From: Alkalicoccus luteus
GTDB lineage: Bacteria > Bacillota > Bacilli > Bacillales > Salisediminibacteriaceae
Assembly: GCF_012034335.1 (NCBI RefSeq)
Contig: NZ_JAATHJ010000019.1
Span: forward strand, 1 to 64,000
Reading direction: 5' to 3'
Length of the DNA: 64,000 nucleotides
Within the stretch, counting starts at the first letter, position 1. Each line of letters begins with the position of its first letter. This document shows positions 16,731-26,489 of the stretch, one piece after another. The notes beneath the pieces were generated by a model. The model did not search any database. It was not told the origin of the DNA and was given only the letters and a program-made list of their open reading frames with translations. The position numbers were made by a program, and so were the translations under genes.

Positions 16731-17702
16731 ATGGACAGAGAACTGGCACTGGAAGTCGTACGGGTGACGGAAGCTGCGGCACTTGCTTCTGCTCAATGGA
16801 TGGGACGAGGATTGAAGAACGAGGCGGACGATGCAGCTACGACAGCGATGAGAAGCATGTTTGATTCCGTCAATATGAACGGAACTGTTGTAATCGGGGA
16901 AGGGGAGCTGGATGAGGCTCCTATGCTTTACATAGGCGAAAAGCTCGGCACCGGGAACGGCCCGGAAGTCGATATTGCCGTCGATCCGCTTGAAGGCACG
17001 AATATCGTGGCAAAAGGTCATCCAAATGCCATGGCCGTTATTGCCGTCGGTGATCGGGGGACCCTGCTTCATGCACCTGATATGTATATGGAAAAGCTCG
17101 TTGTCGGTCCGGAAGCGGCAGGTCTGGTCAGGCTGGATGATCCGATTGAAAAGACAATTGACATCGTCGCAAAAATGAATGATAAGCGCGTCCGTGATAT
17201 GACAGTCATCATTCAGGAACGGGAGCGGCATAGCGATCTCGTCCGCCGTGTTCAGGAAAAAGGAGCTCGCGTCAAGCTGTTTGGTGACGGGGACGTCGGC
17301 GCTTCCATTGCGACAGTCATGCCCAGAACCGGTATTGATTTGTTTGTCGGAACCGGCGGCGCGCCGGAAGGTGTTATTTCAGCCGCTGCGATCAAAGCGC
17401 TCGGCGGGGATATGCAGGCCAGGCTCGTTCCTCACAACGACGACGAGTATGAGCGGTGTGTCAGTATGGGGCTGAAGGATCCGCGCTGCCTGCTTGGACT
17501 GGACGATCTTGTAAAAGGAGAAGATGCCATCTTTGCTGCTACCGGTGTTTCAAGCGGCGAGCTGTTGGAGGGGGTCCGCTTTCTTGGTCAGGATCTTGTG
17601 GAAACCGACACGATCGTGATGCGGGCGAAAACAGGTACCGTGCGCTTTATTAAAGCCCACCACCGCCTTAACCGCAAGCCGCATCTTCAGGAAACCGAAT
17701 AG
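16731..17702 (+). CDS. glpX: Class II fructose-1,6-bisphosphatase GlpX
   Basis: Gluconeogenic phosphatase, metal dependent, 323 residues. Hallmarks are KNEADDAATTAMR, VIGEGELDEAPMLYIGE, AVDPLEGTN and GTGGAPEGVISAAA. ATG 16731 has GGAGG 7 bp upstream; ATG 16725 sits too close. A cre-like TTGAAAGCGTTTAACC at 16592-16607 suggests catabolite control, but it deviates from the consensus at its 3' end. Confidence 0.93.
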   Translation: MDRELALEVVRVTEAAALASAQWMGRGLKNEADDAATTAMRSMFDSVNMNGTVVIGEGELDEAPMLYIGEKLGTGNGPEVDIAVDPLEGTNIVAKGHPNAMAVIAVGDRGTLLHAPDMYMEKLVVGPEAAGLVRLDDPIEKTIDIVAKMNDKRVRDMTVIIQERERHSDLVRRVQEKGARVKLFGDGDVGASIATVMPRTGIDLFVGTGGAPEGVISAAAIKALGGDMQARLVPHNDDEYERCVSMGLKDPRCLLGLDDLVKGEDAIFAATGVSSGELLEGVRFLGQDLVETDTIVMRAKTGTVRFIKAHHRLNRKPHLQETE

Positions 17703-17707
17703 CAACT

Positions 17708-17743
17708 AAAGCACGTCCGGAATCGGTATCCGGACGTGCTTTT
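17708..17743. terminator. Bidirectional terminator between glpX and yutD
   Basis: AAAGCACGTCCGGA / TCCGGACGTGCTTT, 14-bp perfect stem with a 7-nt loop. Confidence 0.9.
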
Positions 17744-17744
17744 A

Positions 17745-18065
17745 TTATACTTGCTCTGCTTCCTGTTTGCTTTCAGAGCTTCCCTTTTCTTTAGCCTTCG
17801 TTTTTCGCAAGACGAAGTAGGCGCAGCCAAAATTACAATATTCATAGATATACTCCTGCAGAAAGCTGATCTTCGTATCAGGAGACGATTTACGATGCTG
17901 CTCCTCAAAGAAGCCCTTCAGACGGAGCTGCTCATATCCCCAGTCTCCTACGATATAGTCATACTTATTTAAAATATCGCTGTAACGGTTTTTAAATGCT
18001 TCTTCGTCCCAGCCGTCCCGTACGTCTTCTACGATTTCATACGTATTTCCTGATATTGTAATCAA
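17745..18065 (-). CDS. yutD: YutD family protein
   Basis: Conserved Firmicute protein of unknown function, 106 residues, with NTYEIVEDVRDGWDEEAFKNRYSDILNKYD-type sequence and a late EYCNFGCAYFVLRK motif with two cysteines. A charged, low-complexity tail follows. TTG 18065 is the likely start, since GGGAGG lies 8 bp upstream; GTG 18074 abuts that site. It is downstream of lipA. Confidence 0.82.
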   Translation of the reverse strand: MITISGNTYEIVEDVRDGWDEEAFKNRYSDILNKYDYIVGDWGYEQLRLKGFFEEQHRKSSPDTKISFLQEYIYEYCNFGCAYFVLRKTKAKEKGSSESKQEAEQV

Positions 18066-18108
18066 CGGCTTCACCTCCCTGTCTGATGTCTGAGTTAATG
18101 TTGCTTAC

Positions 18109-18993
18109 TCAGGCGTTCGCCTGCGCTGCGTTCACCTGTTCATCTGCATGATAAGAGGAACGGACAAGCGGTCCTGCCTCACAGTGCTTGAACCCTTTTG
18201 AGAGCGCAATTTCTTTCAGCTCTGCAAATTCTTCAGGCGTCCAGTATTTTTTGATTTTCAAATGAGACTTCGTCGGCTGCAGGTACTGTCCGATTGTCAT
18301 AATATCAACATCAGCTGCGCGAAGATCGTCCATCACTTCAATGATTTCTTCCTTCGTTTCACCGAGGCCGATCATGAGGCTCGACTTTGTCGGGATCGTC
18401 GGGTCCAGCTCCTTCGCCTTTTTTAGTACACCGAGCGTACGGTCGTATGTGGCTCGTGCACGTACACGCGGCGTCAGACTGCGGACTGTTTCAATATTAT
18501 GGTTGAAAATTTCCGGCTTCGCATCAATCAGCGTTTTGACGTTCTCTTCTTTACCACCCATGTCAGAAGGCAGCACTTCAATGCTCGTACCGGGATTCAT
18601 GGCGCGGACTTGACGGACCGTTTCGGCAAACACAGCGGCTCCGCCGTCACGAAGATCATCGCGCGCTACAGCTGTAATAACAACGTGCTTCAGTCCCATT
18701 ACCTGAACGGATTCCGCTACTCGCTGCGGCTCATCCCAGTCAAGCTCGTTCGGGAGACCTGTTTTTACGGCACAGAACCGGCAGGCTCTCGTGCAGATAT
18801 CTCCTAAAATCATAAATGTTGCCGTTTTACGTTCTGCCCAGCACTCGTGGATATTCGGACATTTTGCTTCTTCACACACTGTATGAAGACGTTTTTCCCG
18901 CATCAGCTTTTTTAACCCTTTATAAGACTCATTCGTATTCAGCTTTATCTTTAACCACTCGGGCTTGCGCAGATACTCCTCCTGCTTCGCCAT
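18109..18993 (-). CDS. lipA: Lipoyl synthase LipA
   Basis: Radical SAM enzyme that inserts two sulfurs into octanoyl groups on lipoyl domains. The 294-residue protein has an auxiliary cluster motif with [12 protein letters not shown], the radical SAM motif CTRACRFC and the C-terminal RSSYHA. Length is normal. GcvH, a lipoylation target, is also in this window. It depends on Fe-S assembly by the Suf genes seen at 27.5-32.8 kb. Confidence 0.96.
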   Translation of the reverse strand: MAKQEEYLRKPEWLKIKLNTNESYKGLKKLMREKRLHTVCEEAKCPNIHECWAERKTATFMILGDICTRACRFCAVKTGLPNELDWDEPQRVAESVQVMGLKHVVITAVARDDLRDGGAAVFAETVRQVRAMNPGTSIEVLPSDMGGKEENVKTLIDAKPEIFNHNIETVRSLTPRVRARATYDRTLGVLKKAKELDPTIPTKSSLMIGLGETKEEIIEVMDDLRAADVDIMTIGQYLQPTKSHLKIKKYWTPEEFAELKEIALSKGFKHCEAGPLVRSSYHADEQVNAAQANA

Positions 18994-19287
18994 AGAAGCT
19001 CACGCCCCTTCATTAGATTCATTATTACTTTACCATAATAATGCATTCTTCTCCAAGGTACGAGGTGTGATTTATGCAAGAACTCGTTCCTTTTTCCTGC
19101 ACCATCCTCCGTAACCTGCTCCATCAGGTCACCGTGATAGCGCTTCGTGTGAAAATGAGTGTCCCGCTGAAAGCCTAGTAAAGTGAAAAACTCCTGAAGC
19201 TGGAGGTTACTATAAAAAAAGCAGCCCCCTAAATATGGGCTGCTCTCATGAAATAAACTCGTTCAATACCAGTTTTTTCAGTAGTGT
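18994..19287. other. Intergenic region between lipA and the NSS transporter
   Basis: It holds the minus-strand terminator of the transporter gene (19213-19244, stem AGCAGCCC/GGGCTGCT, T7). A 34-codon plus-strand frame at 19074-19178 has GAGGTG upstream but encodes nothing I recognise. The minus strand is stop-free across much of this stretch without a start codon, possibly a gene remnant. Confidence 0.45.
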
Positions 19288-20637
19288 TTAAGCTCCGAAA
19301 ATGTTTTGGAACAGGATCCAGGCGATTCCGAGCGGCGCGACGATGCGAAGCAACCAGAGCCAGAGAACGCCGAATGGTGAATTCGTCAGACCTGTTTCCT
19401 TCAGAGCATCAACCTGGTTCCAGCCCCAGCCGACAAAGAGCGCTACGATCATTCCGGCCAGCGGAAGCGTATACTGATCCGTAACTGTGTCGATCAGATC
19501 CAGGAACGGCAGTCCGAAAAATTCGAACGTGAGCGGTCCGCCCTGACTGAGTGCCGACGGAATACCGAATACGGTAACCGCAATACCTGCAAGCAGCGTT
19601 GCTTTCCGACGATTCCAGTTCAGCTGTCGCATCACATACGATACGCTTACCTCCAGCAGGGAAATCGCAGAAGAAAGCGCAGCGATTGCAACCAGGAAGA
19701 AGAAGAAGATCGCAAAGATTGTTCCTGCTCCGCCCATCTGGTTGAAGACTTCCGGAAGCACGATAAAGATCAATCCAGGACCTGCATCCGGCTCTACGTT
19801 AGCGAACGTGAACACAGCTGGGAAAATCACGATACCAGCGACAATTGCAAACAACGTATCGAGCGTGACAACACTTCCTGCTGCAGTTGTCAGATTCGCT
19901 TCACGCGACAGATAGCTGCTGTAAGTGATCATTGCTCCCATACCGAGTGAGAGCGTAAAGAACGCCTGGCCGACAGCTGAAGACCATACACCAGGCTCAG
20001 CAAACGCGGACCAGTCCGGTGTGAAGAGGAAGGCAAGACCTTCTCCTGCGCCGTCAAGCGTGAGGCTGTAAACAGCAAGGAAAATAAGAATAATGGCAAG
20101 GAGCGGCATAAAGATTTTGTTTGACAGCTCGATCCCCTTCTTTACTCCAAAGAAGACGATACCGAGCACAAGCGCCATGAAAATGACCTGCCAGACGACC
20201 GGTGCTGTAGCTCCGCCGATAAAGGTAACGAAGAAATCAGCATAATTGCCTTCCCCGACACCAGTTGCCTGTCCCGTCAGATAGGCGAAAAAGTAGTACA
20301 CGACCCAGCCGGCGATAACGCCGTAAAAGGACAAAATCAAAAAGGATGTCAGAACCCCAAGAATACCACCGATGACCCATGGTTTCCCTGGAGCAATATT
20401 GTTGTAGGAACCGACTACATCAGACTGACCGCGGCGTCCGACAGAAAATTCCGCAAGCAGAACCGGCAGACCGATCAGGAAGATACACAGCACATAAATG
20501 AGCAGAAAAGCGGCACCCCCGCTTTCGCCGGCGACATAGGAAAAGCGCCAGATGTTTCCGAGTCCGACAGCGGACCCAACTGCCGCAAGGATAAAGCCAA
20601 GTTTTGTAGCAAATTGTTCACGTTGATTGGTAACCAC
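19288..20637 (-). CDS. Sodium-dependent transporter, NSS/SNF family
   Basis: Neurotransmitter:sodium symporter family (LeuT/MhsT-like), probably an amino-acid uptake carrier, 449 residues with 11-12 hydrophobic segments. The unwound first helix is evident in AAVGSAVGLGNIWRFSYVAGESGGAAF, the sodium and substrate site. GTG start with GGAGGG 8-9 bp upstream. A consensus promoter and palindromes precede it. The substrate is not readable. Confidence 0.9.
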   Translation of the reverse strand: MVTNQREQFATKLGFILAAVGSAVGLGNIWRFSYVAGESGGAAFLLIYVLCIFLIGLPVLLAEFSVGRRGQSDVVGSYNNIAPGKPWVIGGILGVLTSFLILSFYGVIAGWVVYYFFAYLTGQATGVGEGNYADFFVTFIGGATAPVVWQVIFMALVLGIVFFGVKKGIELSNKIFMPLLAIILIFLAVYSLTLDGAGEGLAFLFTPDWSAFAEPGVWSSAVGQAFFTLSLGMGAMITYSSYLSREANLTTAAGSVVTLDTLFAIVAGIVIFPAVFTFANVEPDAGPGLIFIVLPEVFNQMGGAGTIFAIFFFFLVAIAALSSAISLLEVSVSYVMRQLNWNRRKATLLAGIAVTVFGIPSALSQGGPLTFEFFGLPFLDLIDTVTDQYTLPLAGMIVALFVGWGWNQVDALKETGLTNSPFGVLWLWLLRIVAPLGIAWILFQNIFGA

Positions 20638-20757
20638 GATGAAATCCCTCCCTCTCTATTTATCGAACCATGGCACTCTATTCGTATGATCTCCCCCTGA
20701 TACTTCCCTCCTTATCGATTTCCATAATTAATCAAAAAAAGGCTTCTTTGCTATTTC

Positions 20758-20845
20758 ATTATAATTATATAATGGAAAATTGTCAAAGACTTTTCTGAAT
20801 ATTTCTTTTATGTAGAAAATTGAAATTTTCGTTGATATATCAACG
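20758..20845 (-). promoter_or_regulatory. Consensus sigma-A promoter with two palindromes (NSS gene)
   Basis: TTGACA (20781-20786), 17 bp, TATAAT (20758-20763): a perfect match to the consensus. Just upstream of the -35 lie CGTTGATATATCAACG (20830-20845), a 16-bp perfect palindrome, and GAAAATT/AATTTTC (20815-20830), overlapping by one base. These look like an activator or repressor operator. The regulator is unknown. Confidence 0.75.
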
Positions 20846-21069
20846 TTTTCGACGGTTTTCTACACGATTTGCGAATCTCCTGCAGAAATTTAATTATTTT
20901 TTTCTCATAATGTATACACGCGCGTATAAATGATTCCACCCAGGAAAGAATGGCGCACACTAAACCACTTCGTACATGCTCCATTCTTCTTCCATCCTCC
21001 TTACACGTCAAAAAAGAGTGTCTTCCCGCTATGAGACGGAAAGACACTCTGTAGTAAATGAGCTTCAGC
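20846..21069 (-). terminator. Intergenic stretch with terminator of the NhaC-type gene
   Basis: The terminator is at 21011-21050, stem AGAGTGTCTTTCCG / CGGGAAGACACTCT on minus (one mismatch) followed by T6. The rest (20846-21008) is AT-rich and shows no gene. Confidence 0.8.
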
Positions 21070-22644
21070 TTAGGATACTGCAGCTGAACTGTTATCCAAG
21101 CGCTTGGTGTAGATTCGAACTGCAAACAGAAGCAGTGCCAGCAGTGCGGCTCCCGTAGCCAGTCCGAGCAGCGTACTGCCGGTCAGACCGAGTACGAGGA
21201 ACGAGCCGCAGGCTGTGATACCAATTAACAGCGCATACGGCAGCTGTGTCAGTACGTGATCGATATGATGACTTCCTGCACCGGCTGAAGAAAGAATCGT
21301 CGTATCTGAAATTGGCGAGCAGTGATCGCCAAAGATCGAGCCTGCCAGAACAGCTGCGAGCACCGGCAGCATCAGCGTGATATCGACAGCTGCAGCGATG
21401 TCGCCTGCAATCGGAAGCATGATGGCAAACGTGCCCCAGGATGTCCCTGTGCTAAACGCCATGAACCCTGCCAGTACAAAGAGCAGAACCGGAAGCAGCG
21501 CTGCTGGAATAAATGTATCCACCTGCGATGCCAAATATTCTCCTGTCCCAAGCGCATCAATGACTTCAATAATCGTCCATGCAAACACGAGAATATAAAC
21601 GGCAGGAAGCATCGACTTCACACCGCTCCAAAGCCCGAGACCGATTTGAGAGACCCGGATGCGGCGGACGAAAGCAAGAATCAGCGCAGAGGCGAAGCTG
21701 ATTAATCCGCCGTACAGGAGGGCGGCTGCGACGTCTGTGTTTTCAAATATGGCCAGAAGTCCGGCGTCTCCTTCGGTTCCCTGGATGCCAGTGATCACCA
21801 TAAACAGAACGGTTGCACCAATGAGAATTAAAATCGGGATAACCAGATCGGCAACCTTCCCATCCGTTTGCGGAACAGTCTCTTCGTTTTCGCCGGGAAT
21901 AGCCCCGCGGGAGCGGTCCACCAGTTCGCCTGTCTCCATTGCCCGGTGTTCATGCGTGCGCATCGGCCCAATGTCCAGCTTCCAGTAGGCGACGGCAAAT
22001 ACGGCGATAATCGCAAATACCGCATAGAAGTTCATCGGTGCAATCATTAGAAAAGCCTGCAGCGAGCCGTACTGAGCTACACCGTGAGTGGCCAGAATCC
22101 CGCCGATGATCGTAATGATGTACGCTCCCCAGCTGGACACTGGTGAAATGACACACATCGGCGCTGCTGTCGAATCGACGACGTAAGCAAGCTTTGCCCT
22201 CGAGATACGGTGCCGGTCCGTCAGCGGCCTGCTCACGTTTCCAACAGTCAGGCTGTTGAAATAATCGTCGATAAAGATGATGATGCCAAGAAAACCAGCA
22301 GTGAACTGTGCTCCTGCCCGGGTTTTCACACGCGCAAGCGCCCATTCGCCAAATGCACGGCCGCCACCGGTGATCGTGATCAAGGCTGCGATCATGCCGA
22401 GCAGAAAGAGAAACAGGATGATGTAAAATTCCCACGTATTCACTCCGTCAGCTGTCCAGAATATAGACGTAACGGTTCCTGCTATATCGGCAATTGCCGC
22501 ATTTACAAACATATCCTCTGTCTGATGCACCATCAGCGCACCGACAATAATCCCTGCTCCAAGTGACAGCAGCACACGCTTTGTAATTAATACGAGTACG
22601 AGTGCGAGCACCGGCGGCAGCAGTGATAAAATACCATGTTCCAC
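21070..22644 (-). CDS. lysW: NhaC-superfamily transporter under lysine riboswitch control, probable lysine transporter (LysW type)
   Basis: Polytopic membrane protein, about 524 residues with 11-13 hydrophobic segments and NhaC motifs such as FIDDYFNSLTVGNVSRPLTD and GDHCSPISDTTILSSAGAGSHHIDHV. Taken alone it would be called a Na+/H+ antiporter. The lysine riboswitch in front of it makes a lysine (or lysine/H+ or Na+) transporter more likely; NhaC-like LysW proteins behind L-boxes are known in Firmicutes. The GTG at 22644 is the likely start, with GGGAGG 9 bp upstream. Longer frames run back through the terminator hairpin. Confidence 0.75.
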   Translation of the reverse strand: MEHGILSLLPPVLALVLVLITKRVLLSLGAGIIVGALMVHQTEDMFVNAAIADIAGTVTSIFWTADGVNTWEFYIILFLFLLGMIAALITITGGGRAFGEWALARVKTRAGAQFTAGFLGIIIFIDDYFNSLTVGNVSRPLTDRHRISRAKLAYVVDSTAAPMCVISPVSSWGAYIITIIGGILATHGVAQYGSLQAFLMIAPMNFYAVFAIIAVFAVAYWKLDIGPMRTHEHRAMETGELVDRSRGAIPGENEETVPQTDGKVADLVIPILILIGATVLFMVITGIQGTEGDAGLLAIFENTDVAAALLYGGLISFASALILAFVRRIRVSQIGLGLWSGVKSMLPAVYILVFAWTIIEVIDALGTGEYLASQVDTFIPAALLPVLLFVLAGFMAFSTGTSWGTFAIMLPIAGDIAAAVDITLMLPVLAAVLAGSIFGDHCSPISDTTILSSAGAGSHHIDHVLTQLPYALLIGITACGSFLVLGLTGSTLLGLATGAALLALLLFAVRIYTKRLDNSSAAVS

Positions 22645-22668
22645 GTTCGTCATCCTCCCTTTTATCCA

Positions 22669-22884
22669 TACAAAAAGAGCAGGGGAAGCCCCTGCTCTTT
22701 GTATCACAGTTGATTCCTCCGTCAGGCAGCTCTCCACAGTTCCCTGTGACAGTGCTTTATTTGTTCAATAAAGCCCCAGCTGAACAGACCGGCAGTCCAT
22801 TCGCTTCGGCAGCTTTGCCTTTCCTGAATCGTCCCTGCCCTGCCGGACTCGGATTCAGTACTGATCGCAGCTGCTCCTCCACCT
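22669..22884 (-). promoter_or_regulatory. Lysine riboswitch (L-box) with terminator
   Basis: Minus-strand leader. The aptamer is about 22884 to 22724. P1 pairs AGGTGG with CTGCCT. Conserved L-box pieces appear in order: GAGGAGC, AGTA, GAAAGG, GCCGAAGCGAAT, CCGGT, AGCTGGGGC, TTGAA, ACTGTCA and TGGAGAGCTGCC. The expression platform is a terminator at 22669-22698 with stem AAAGAGCAGGGG / CCCCTGCTCTTT and T5. Only about 10 bp separate it from the ribosome site of the transporter gene, so the gene must be read through this hairpin. Confidence 0.85.
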
Positions 22885-22928
22885 CACGTGACGTGAGGTA
22901 TCTACCAAATATTCATTATGACTGTGGA

Positions 22929-22957
22929 ATCATATCACAGATTTTGCCCGTCATCAA
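22929..22957 (-). promoter_or_regulatory. Promoter of the L-box/lysW unit
   Basis: TTGATG (22952-22957), 17 bp, TATGAT (22929-22934), at the very 3' end of dfrA. The odd palindrome ACCTCACGT-G-ACGTGAGGT (22881-22899) lies between it and the aptamer, overlapping the first aptamer bases. Confidence 0.7.
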
Positions 22958-23438
22958 CCACTCTCTCCAAAGTCTGAAAAGTGTGAGGATGCTGATTTTT
23001 TTCATCCGTCTGACCGGTTTTTTCTGCCGTCACGGCCCACTCCTTTTCGTCGAATGCAGGAAAGAACGTATCCCCTTCAAATTCGGCATCAATTCGCGTC
23101 AGGTACATTCGTGCCGCATAGGGAAGAAACATTTCGTACAGCTCTGCTCCGCCCATAATGACGACTTCTTCGTCTTCCGCTGCAAGCGCGAGGATCTCGT
23201 TCATGTCACTGAGCGCTTCGATTCCTTCATGCGAAAACGAGCTGTTTCGCGTCAGGACGATATTTCGCCGTTTCGGAAGCGGTCTGCCGATCGATTCAAA
23301 CGTTTTCCTTCCCATCACGACTGTTTTATGGAGCGTCGTCGCTTTAAAAAAGGCCAGATCTCCCGGAAGGCTCCAAGGCATGCCCCCGTCTTTGCCGATG
23401 ACTCTGCCGCGGTCCATCGCTGCAATCATCGAAATCAT
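22935..23438 (-). CDS. dfrA: Dihydrofolate reductase
   Basis: Reduces dihydrofolate to tetrahydrofolate with NADPH, 167 residues. Motifs are [19 protein letters not shown] at the N-terminus, LPGDLAFFK with the catalytic acid, [20 protein letters not shown] (NADPH site) and [13 protein letters not shown]. It overlaps thyA by 4 bp. The pair recycles the dihydrofolate that ThyA produces. Confidence 0.95.
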   Translation of the reverse strand: MISMIAAMDRGRVIGKDGGMPWSLPGDLAFFKATTLHKTVVMGRKTFESIGRPLPKRRNIVLTRNSSFSHEGIEALSDMNEILALAAEDEEVVIMGGAELYEMFLPYAARMYLTRIDAEFEGDTFFPAFDEKEWAVTAEKTGQTDEKNQHPHTFQTLERVVDDGQNL

Positions 23439-24229
23439 ACCGATACCTTCCCTTTAATTGCCGGGTGCGGATCATAGCCGGACAGCTCAAAGTCGTCAAA
23501 CGTGAAGTCTTCGATTCGCTTCACGTCCGGATTTAGCGTCATGACAGGCAGTGGACGCGGGTCACGGGACAGCTGCTCTTTCACCTGCTCCACGTGATTG
23601 TTGTAGATGTGTACATCTCCAAACGTATGCACGAAATCTCCAGGCTTCAAACCGCATTCCTGGGCAATCATCATCGTCAGCAGAGAATAGGAGCCGATAT
23701 TAAACGGCACCCCGAGAAACACGTCTGCCGAACGCTGATAGAGCTGACAGGAGAGCTTTCCGTCTGCCACATAAAATTGAAACAGGCAGTGACACGGCGC
23801 AAGCGCCATCTGGTCTAGCTCGCCAACGTTCCAGGCGTTGACGACCATCCGCCGTGAATCCGGATTTGTTTTGATCGTTTCAATCACGTTCCGGAGCTGG
23901 TCGATCTGTCTGCCGTCCGGTGCCGGCCAGCTTCTCCACTGTCTGCCGTATACCGGTCCGAGATCTCCGTCTTCCCCGGCCCACTCGTTCCAGATTCGCA
24001 CGCCGTTATTCTGCAGGTACTTCACATTCGTATCGCCCTTGATAAACCAGAGTAGCTCGTAAATCATCGCTTTTACAGCCATCTTTTTTGTCGTCACAAG
24101 CGGGAAGCCTTCTTCCAGGTTCATGCGCATCTGGTACCCGAACGTGCTGATTGTGCCCGTTCCAGTCCTGTCTTCTTTAGCAGTTCCGTTCTCAAGGACA
24201 TGCCTGCATAAATCGTGATAGGTTTTCAT
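23435..24229 (-). CDS. thyA: Thymidylate synthase ThyA
   Basis: Converts dUMP to dTMP with methylene-tetrahydrofolate, 264 residues, the common short form. The catalytic cysteine is in [14 protein letters not shown], followed by [20 protein letters not shown] and the C-terminal [19 protein letters not shown] precedes the ATG. Coupled to dfrA. Confidence 0.97.
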   Translation of the reverse strand: MKTYHDLCRHVLENGTAKEDRTGTGTISTFGYQMRMNLEEGFPLVTTKKMAVKAMIYELLWFIKGDTNVKYLQNNGVRIWNEWAGEDGDLGPVYGRQWRSWPAPDGRQIDQLRNVIETIKTNPDSRRMVVNAWNVGELDQMALAPCHCLFQFYVADGKLSCQLYQRSADVFLGVPFNIGSYSLLTMMIAQECGLKPGDFVHTFGDVHIYNNHVEQVKEQLSRDPRPLPVMTLNPDVKRIEDFTFDDFELSGYDPHPAIKGKVSV

Positions 24230-24242
24230 GAGAATCCTCCTT

Positions 24243-25616
24243 TTATTTCGTCACCGGTGACGCCTTTCCATATGTCGTTTCCAGCTTCCAGGCAAGCACG
24301 TCACGTAAAAATTCCGGCATAAAGTACTGTTTCGAATGAAGATCGTTCATCAGCGGATAAAGGTGACTGAACGTGAATAAATCCGGAACCGCCAGACTGT
24401 ATATACGGCGGTCCTCAATCAACCGCTCGGCATCTCCATTTATAAAGCCTTCCCTTCCATAAAAAGCTGTCATTCCAAGCACCTTCCCTCGAAAACCATA
24501 GCCTCGCAGGCGGTAGTGAATCATTGTTTCCTCATTGGAAAGGCGGATGATCTTCTTTAAGTCGGTTCCTTCGATTTTCACAACAGCCGGATTAATCGGA
24601 TGCGGACAAATCTGGTGCAGATGGTGCCGCGTAATCTGACCTGCAGGTAGACTGTTTAATAAAAGTCCCGCATTAAACATAGCGGCGTCTGCACCGCACC
24701 ATTCCCGCAGACCTTGTGCAGCAAGAGCAGTCAGCGGAGACGGTTCATACCAGGAGACGTGCAGCGCCTCCGGAAGCTCAGCGACCGGATGATAAAGCTG
24801 AGGCAGCGCTTCGGCCTCCAGCCGCTCCAGATGACGTCCTGTTTCACCGTCTCCTTTCACACCCTTCACTTCATGCGTATGAATATTCTCCACGTGTACA
24901 GGACTTCCCTGCTCTGCTTTTATCGAGATTTCGCCGACATGTGAAGCGGAACGGCCGCACTGATGAATCCACGTCTGATGATGAAGCTCCCCGTTCTCAA
25001 GGACGTGGTGCGTATGTGCCCCCAGAATAATCGAGATATCCGGAAATGCCTCGGCCAGTTCGCGGTCAAGCCGCAGGCCGAGGTGAGACAGGCAGATGAT
25101 ACCGTCTGCCTTCAGCTTCATTTCGGGAAGAAGTCCGCCCATTTCTTTTAGCGGATCCTCCACTTTCCAGCCCAGTTCTTCGTAAAACTGATAAAACGGA
25201 ATCGTTAATCCAACGACCGCAAGCCGGTATCCGTTTGGGAGCGTATACAGCTCCCAAGGCTTGCACCAGGCAGGCCGGGAACCATCCGGATGAAACAGGT
25301 TTGCAACGAGCACATCAAAATTCGCGTTTTCATAAAGGGATTCCAGCGCCTTTTTAGGAAGCGTGATTCCTTCATTGTTGCCGATTGTCACCGCATCATA
25401 GCGCATTTCGTTTAACAGCTCAGTATTTCCCCGCCCCATCAATCCTTCTGTTAATGGATGAACTCTGTCACAGTGGTCCCCTATATCATATAAAAGCACG
25501 TGTTCTGCTCTTGCCTCTGCTTCTTTTCGTTTCTGCTTCAGCAGCGCAGCGGCAGAAGGCCACTGGTCCAGCTCGCTGTGAAGATCGTTTGTATGCAGTA
25601 TCGTTACTGTCGCCAC
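24243..25616 (-). CDS. yunD: Metallophosphatase/5'-nucleotidase family protein YunD
   Basis: Cytoplasmic UshA-like two-domain phosphoesterase, about 457 residues, without a signal peptide. The metal-site motifs are [34 protein letters not shown] and LGAHTHHVL. The C-terminal 5'-nucleotidase domain starts near residue 290. GTG 25616 has AAAGGAGG 7 bp upstream, so the longer frame is rejected. It is the neighbour of yunE and yunF as in B. subtilis. Confidence 0.88.
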   Translation of the reverse strand: MATVTILHTNDLHSELDQWPSAAALLKQKRKEAEARAEHVLLYDIGDHCDRVHPLTEGLMGRGNTELLNEMRYDAVTIGNNEGITLPKKALESLYENANFDVLVANLFHPDGSRPAWCKPWELYTLPNGYRLAVVGLTIPFYQFYEELGWKVEDPLKEMGGLLPEMKLKADGIICLSHLGLRLDRELAEAFPDISIILGAHTHHVLENGELHHQTWIHQCGRSASHVGEISIKAEQGSPVHVENIHTHEVKGVKGDGETGRHLERLEAEALPQLYHPVAELPEALHVSWYEPSPLTALAAQGLREWCGADAAMFNAGLLLNSLPAGQITRHHLHQICPHPINPAVVKIEGTDLKKIIRLSNEETMIHYRLRGYGFRGKVLGMTAFYGREGFINGDAERLIEDRRIYSLAVPDLFTFSHLYPLMNDLHSKQYFMPEFLRDVLAWKLETTYGKASPVTK

Positions 25617-25632
25617 GCAGAGACCTCCTTTA

Positions 25633-26457
25633 TTATAGCCCGGTGATGCCTTCATAAATCAGCCTGATTCCGATCAGCAGAAGCACGACGCGCAGGGCAA
25701 GGACGAGCGTATCGCTTTTCAAACGCCGGTTGATCCACGCTCCGATTTTACCGCCGAACCAGGCCCCCGGAATAAGAGCAGCTGCGTACACCCAGTCGAC
25801 GTTTCCGAGGGCTACGTGCGATGCAGAGCTCACGAGCGCAGACAGGAAAACGAGAAACATGGAAGTTGCAACGGCAAAATGAGGCGGAAACGCAAAGAGA
25901 ATGATCATCGCGGGCACCATGAGCGAGCCTCCGCCAATTCCGAAAAGTCCGGAAAACATGCCGACAAAGAAAGCGATTGAAATGCCTAGCCACGCTTCAT
26001 AGCCATATTCCCGGATCGTGCCGTCCGGCTCGCGGAAGGTCCTTTTAATGCCTCCCGGGCGAAGCGGAATCGGCTTAATCCGATGCCGGATCAGCAGAAT
26101 AAACGATACGATAATGATAAACACACCAAAGGCGATTAAAAAGCTTGCAACATCAATGCCGCTGTTCAGCCAGACGCCAAACAGCGCTCCGGGTCCGCTG
26201 CCTGCAAAAAACAGCAGTCCGCTCTTCAAGTCAACCACCTTCTGCTTCATGTAAGCGAGGGTGGAGGACAGACCGGTAAAGATCATCACAAGCAGCGATG
26301 TTCCTACTGCTGTCTGCGGTGTGATTCCGCTCAGCAGTTCCGTATAGCCTCCCAGCACCATCAGTGCCGGTACAATAATAATGCCTCCCCCAAGGCCCAT
26401 GACGCTGCCGATTATCGCAGCAGCAAGACCGAGGACGGCAAGTGCAATCCATTCCAT
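25633..26457 (-). CDS. yunE: TauE/SafE family sulfite/sulfonate exporter-like protein YunE
   Basis: Membrane protein of the TauE/SafE (DUF81) family, 274 residues, with about eight hydrophobic segments and an internal repeat of GLGGGIIIVPAL (near residue 22) and GIGGGSLMVPAM (near residue 172). Family members are linked to export of sulfite or organosulfur anions; the substrate is not proven here. It lies 16 bp before yunD. Confidence 0.88.
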   Translation of the reverse strand: MEWIALAVLGLAAAIIGSVMGLGGGIIIVPALMVLGGYTELLSGITPQTAVGTSLLVMIFTGLSSTLAYMKQKVVDLKSGLLFFAGSGPGALFGVWLNSGIDVASFLIAFGVFIIIVSFILLIRHRIKPIPLRPGGIKRTFREPDGTIREYGYEAWLGISIAFFVGMFSGLFGIGGGSLMVPAMIILFAFPPHFAVATSMFLVFLSALVSSASHVALGNVDWVYAAALIPGAWFGGKIGAWINRRLKSDTLVLALRVVLLLIGIRLIYEGITGL

Positions 26458-26489
26458 CCGTAACGTACTCCTCTGTAAAGCAGCGGATG

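Noticed and set aside
22653-22737. Extended N-terminus of the NhaC-type transporter
   Set aside because: The extra codons coincide with the lysine-riboswitch terminator hairpin.
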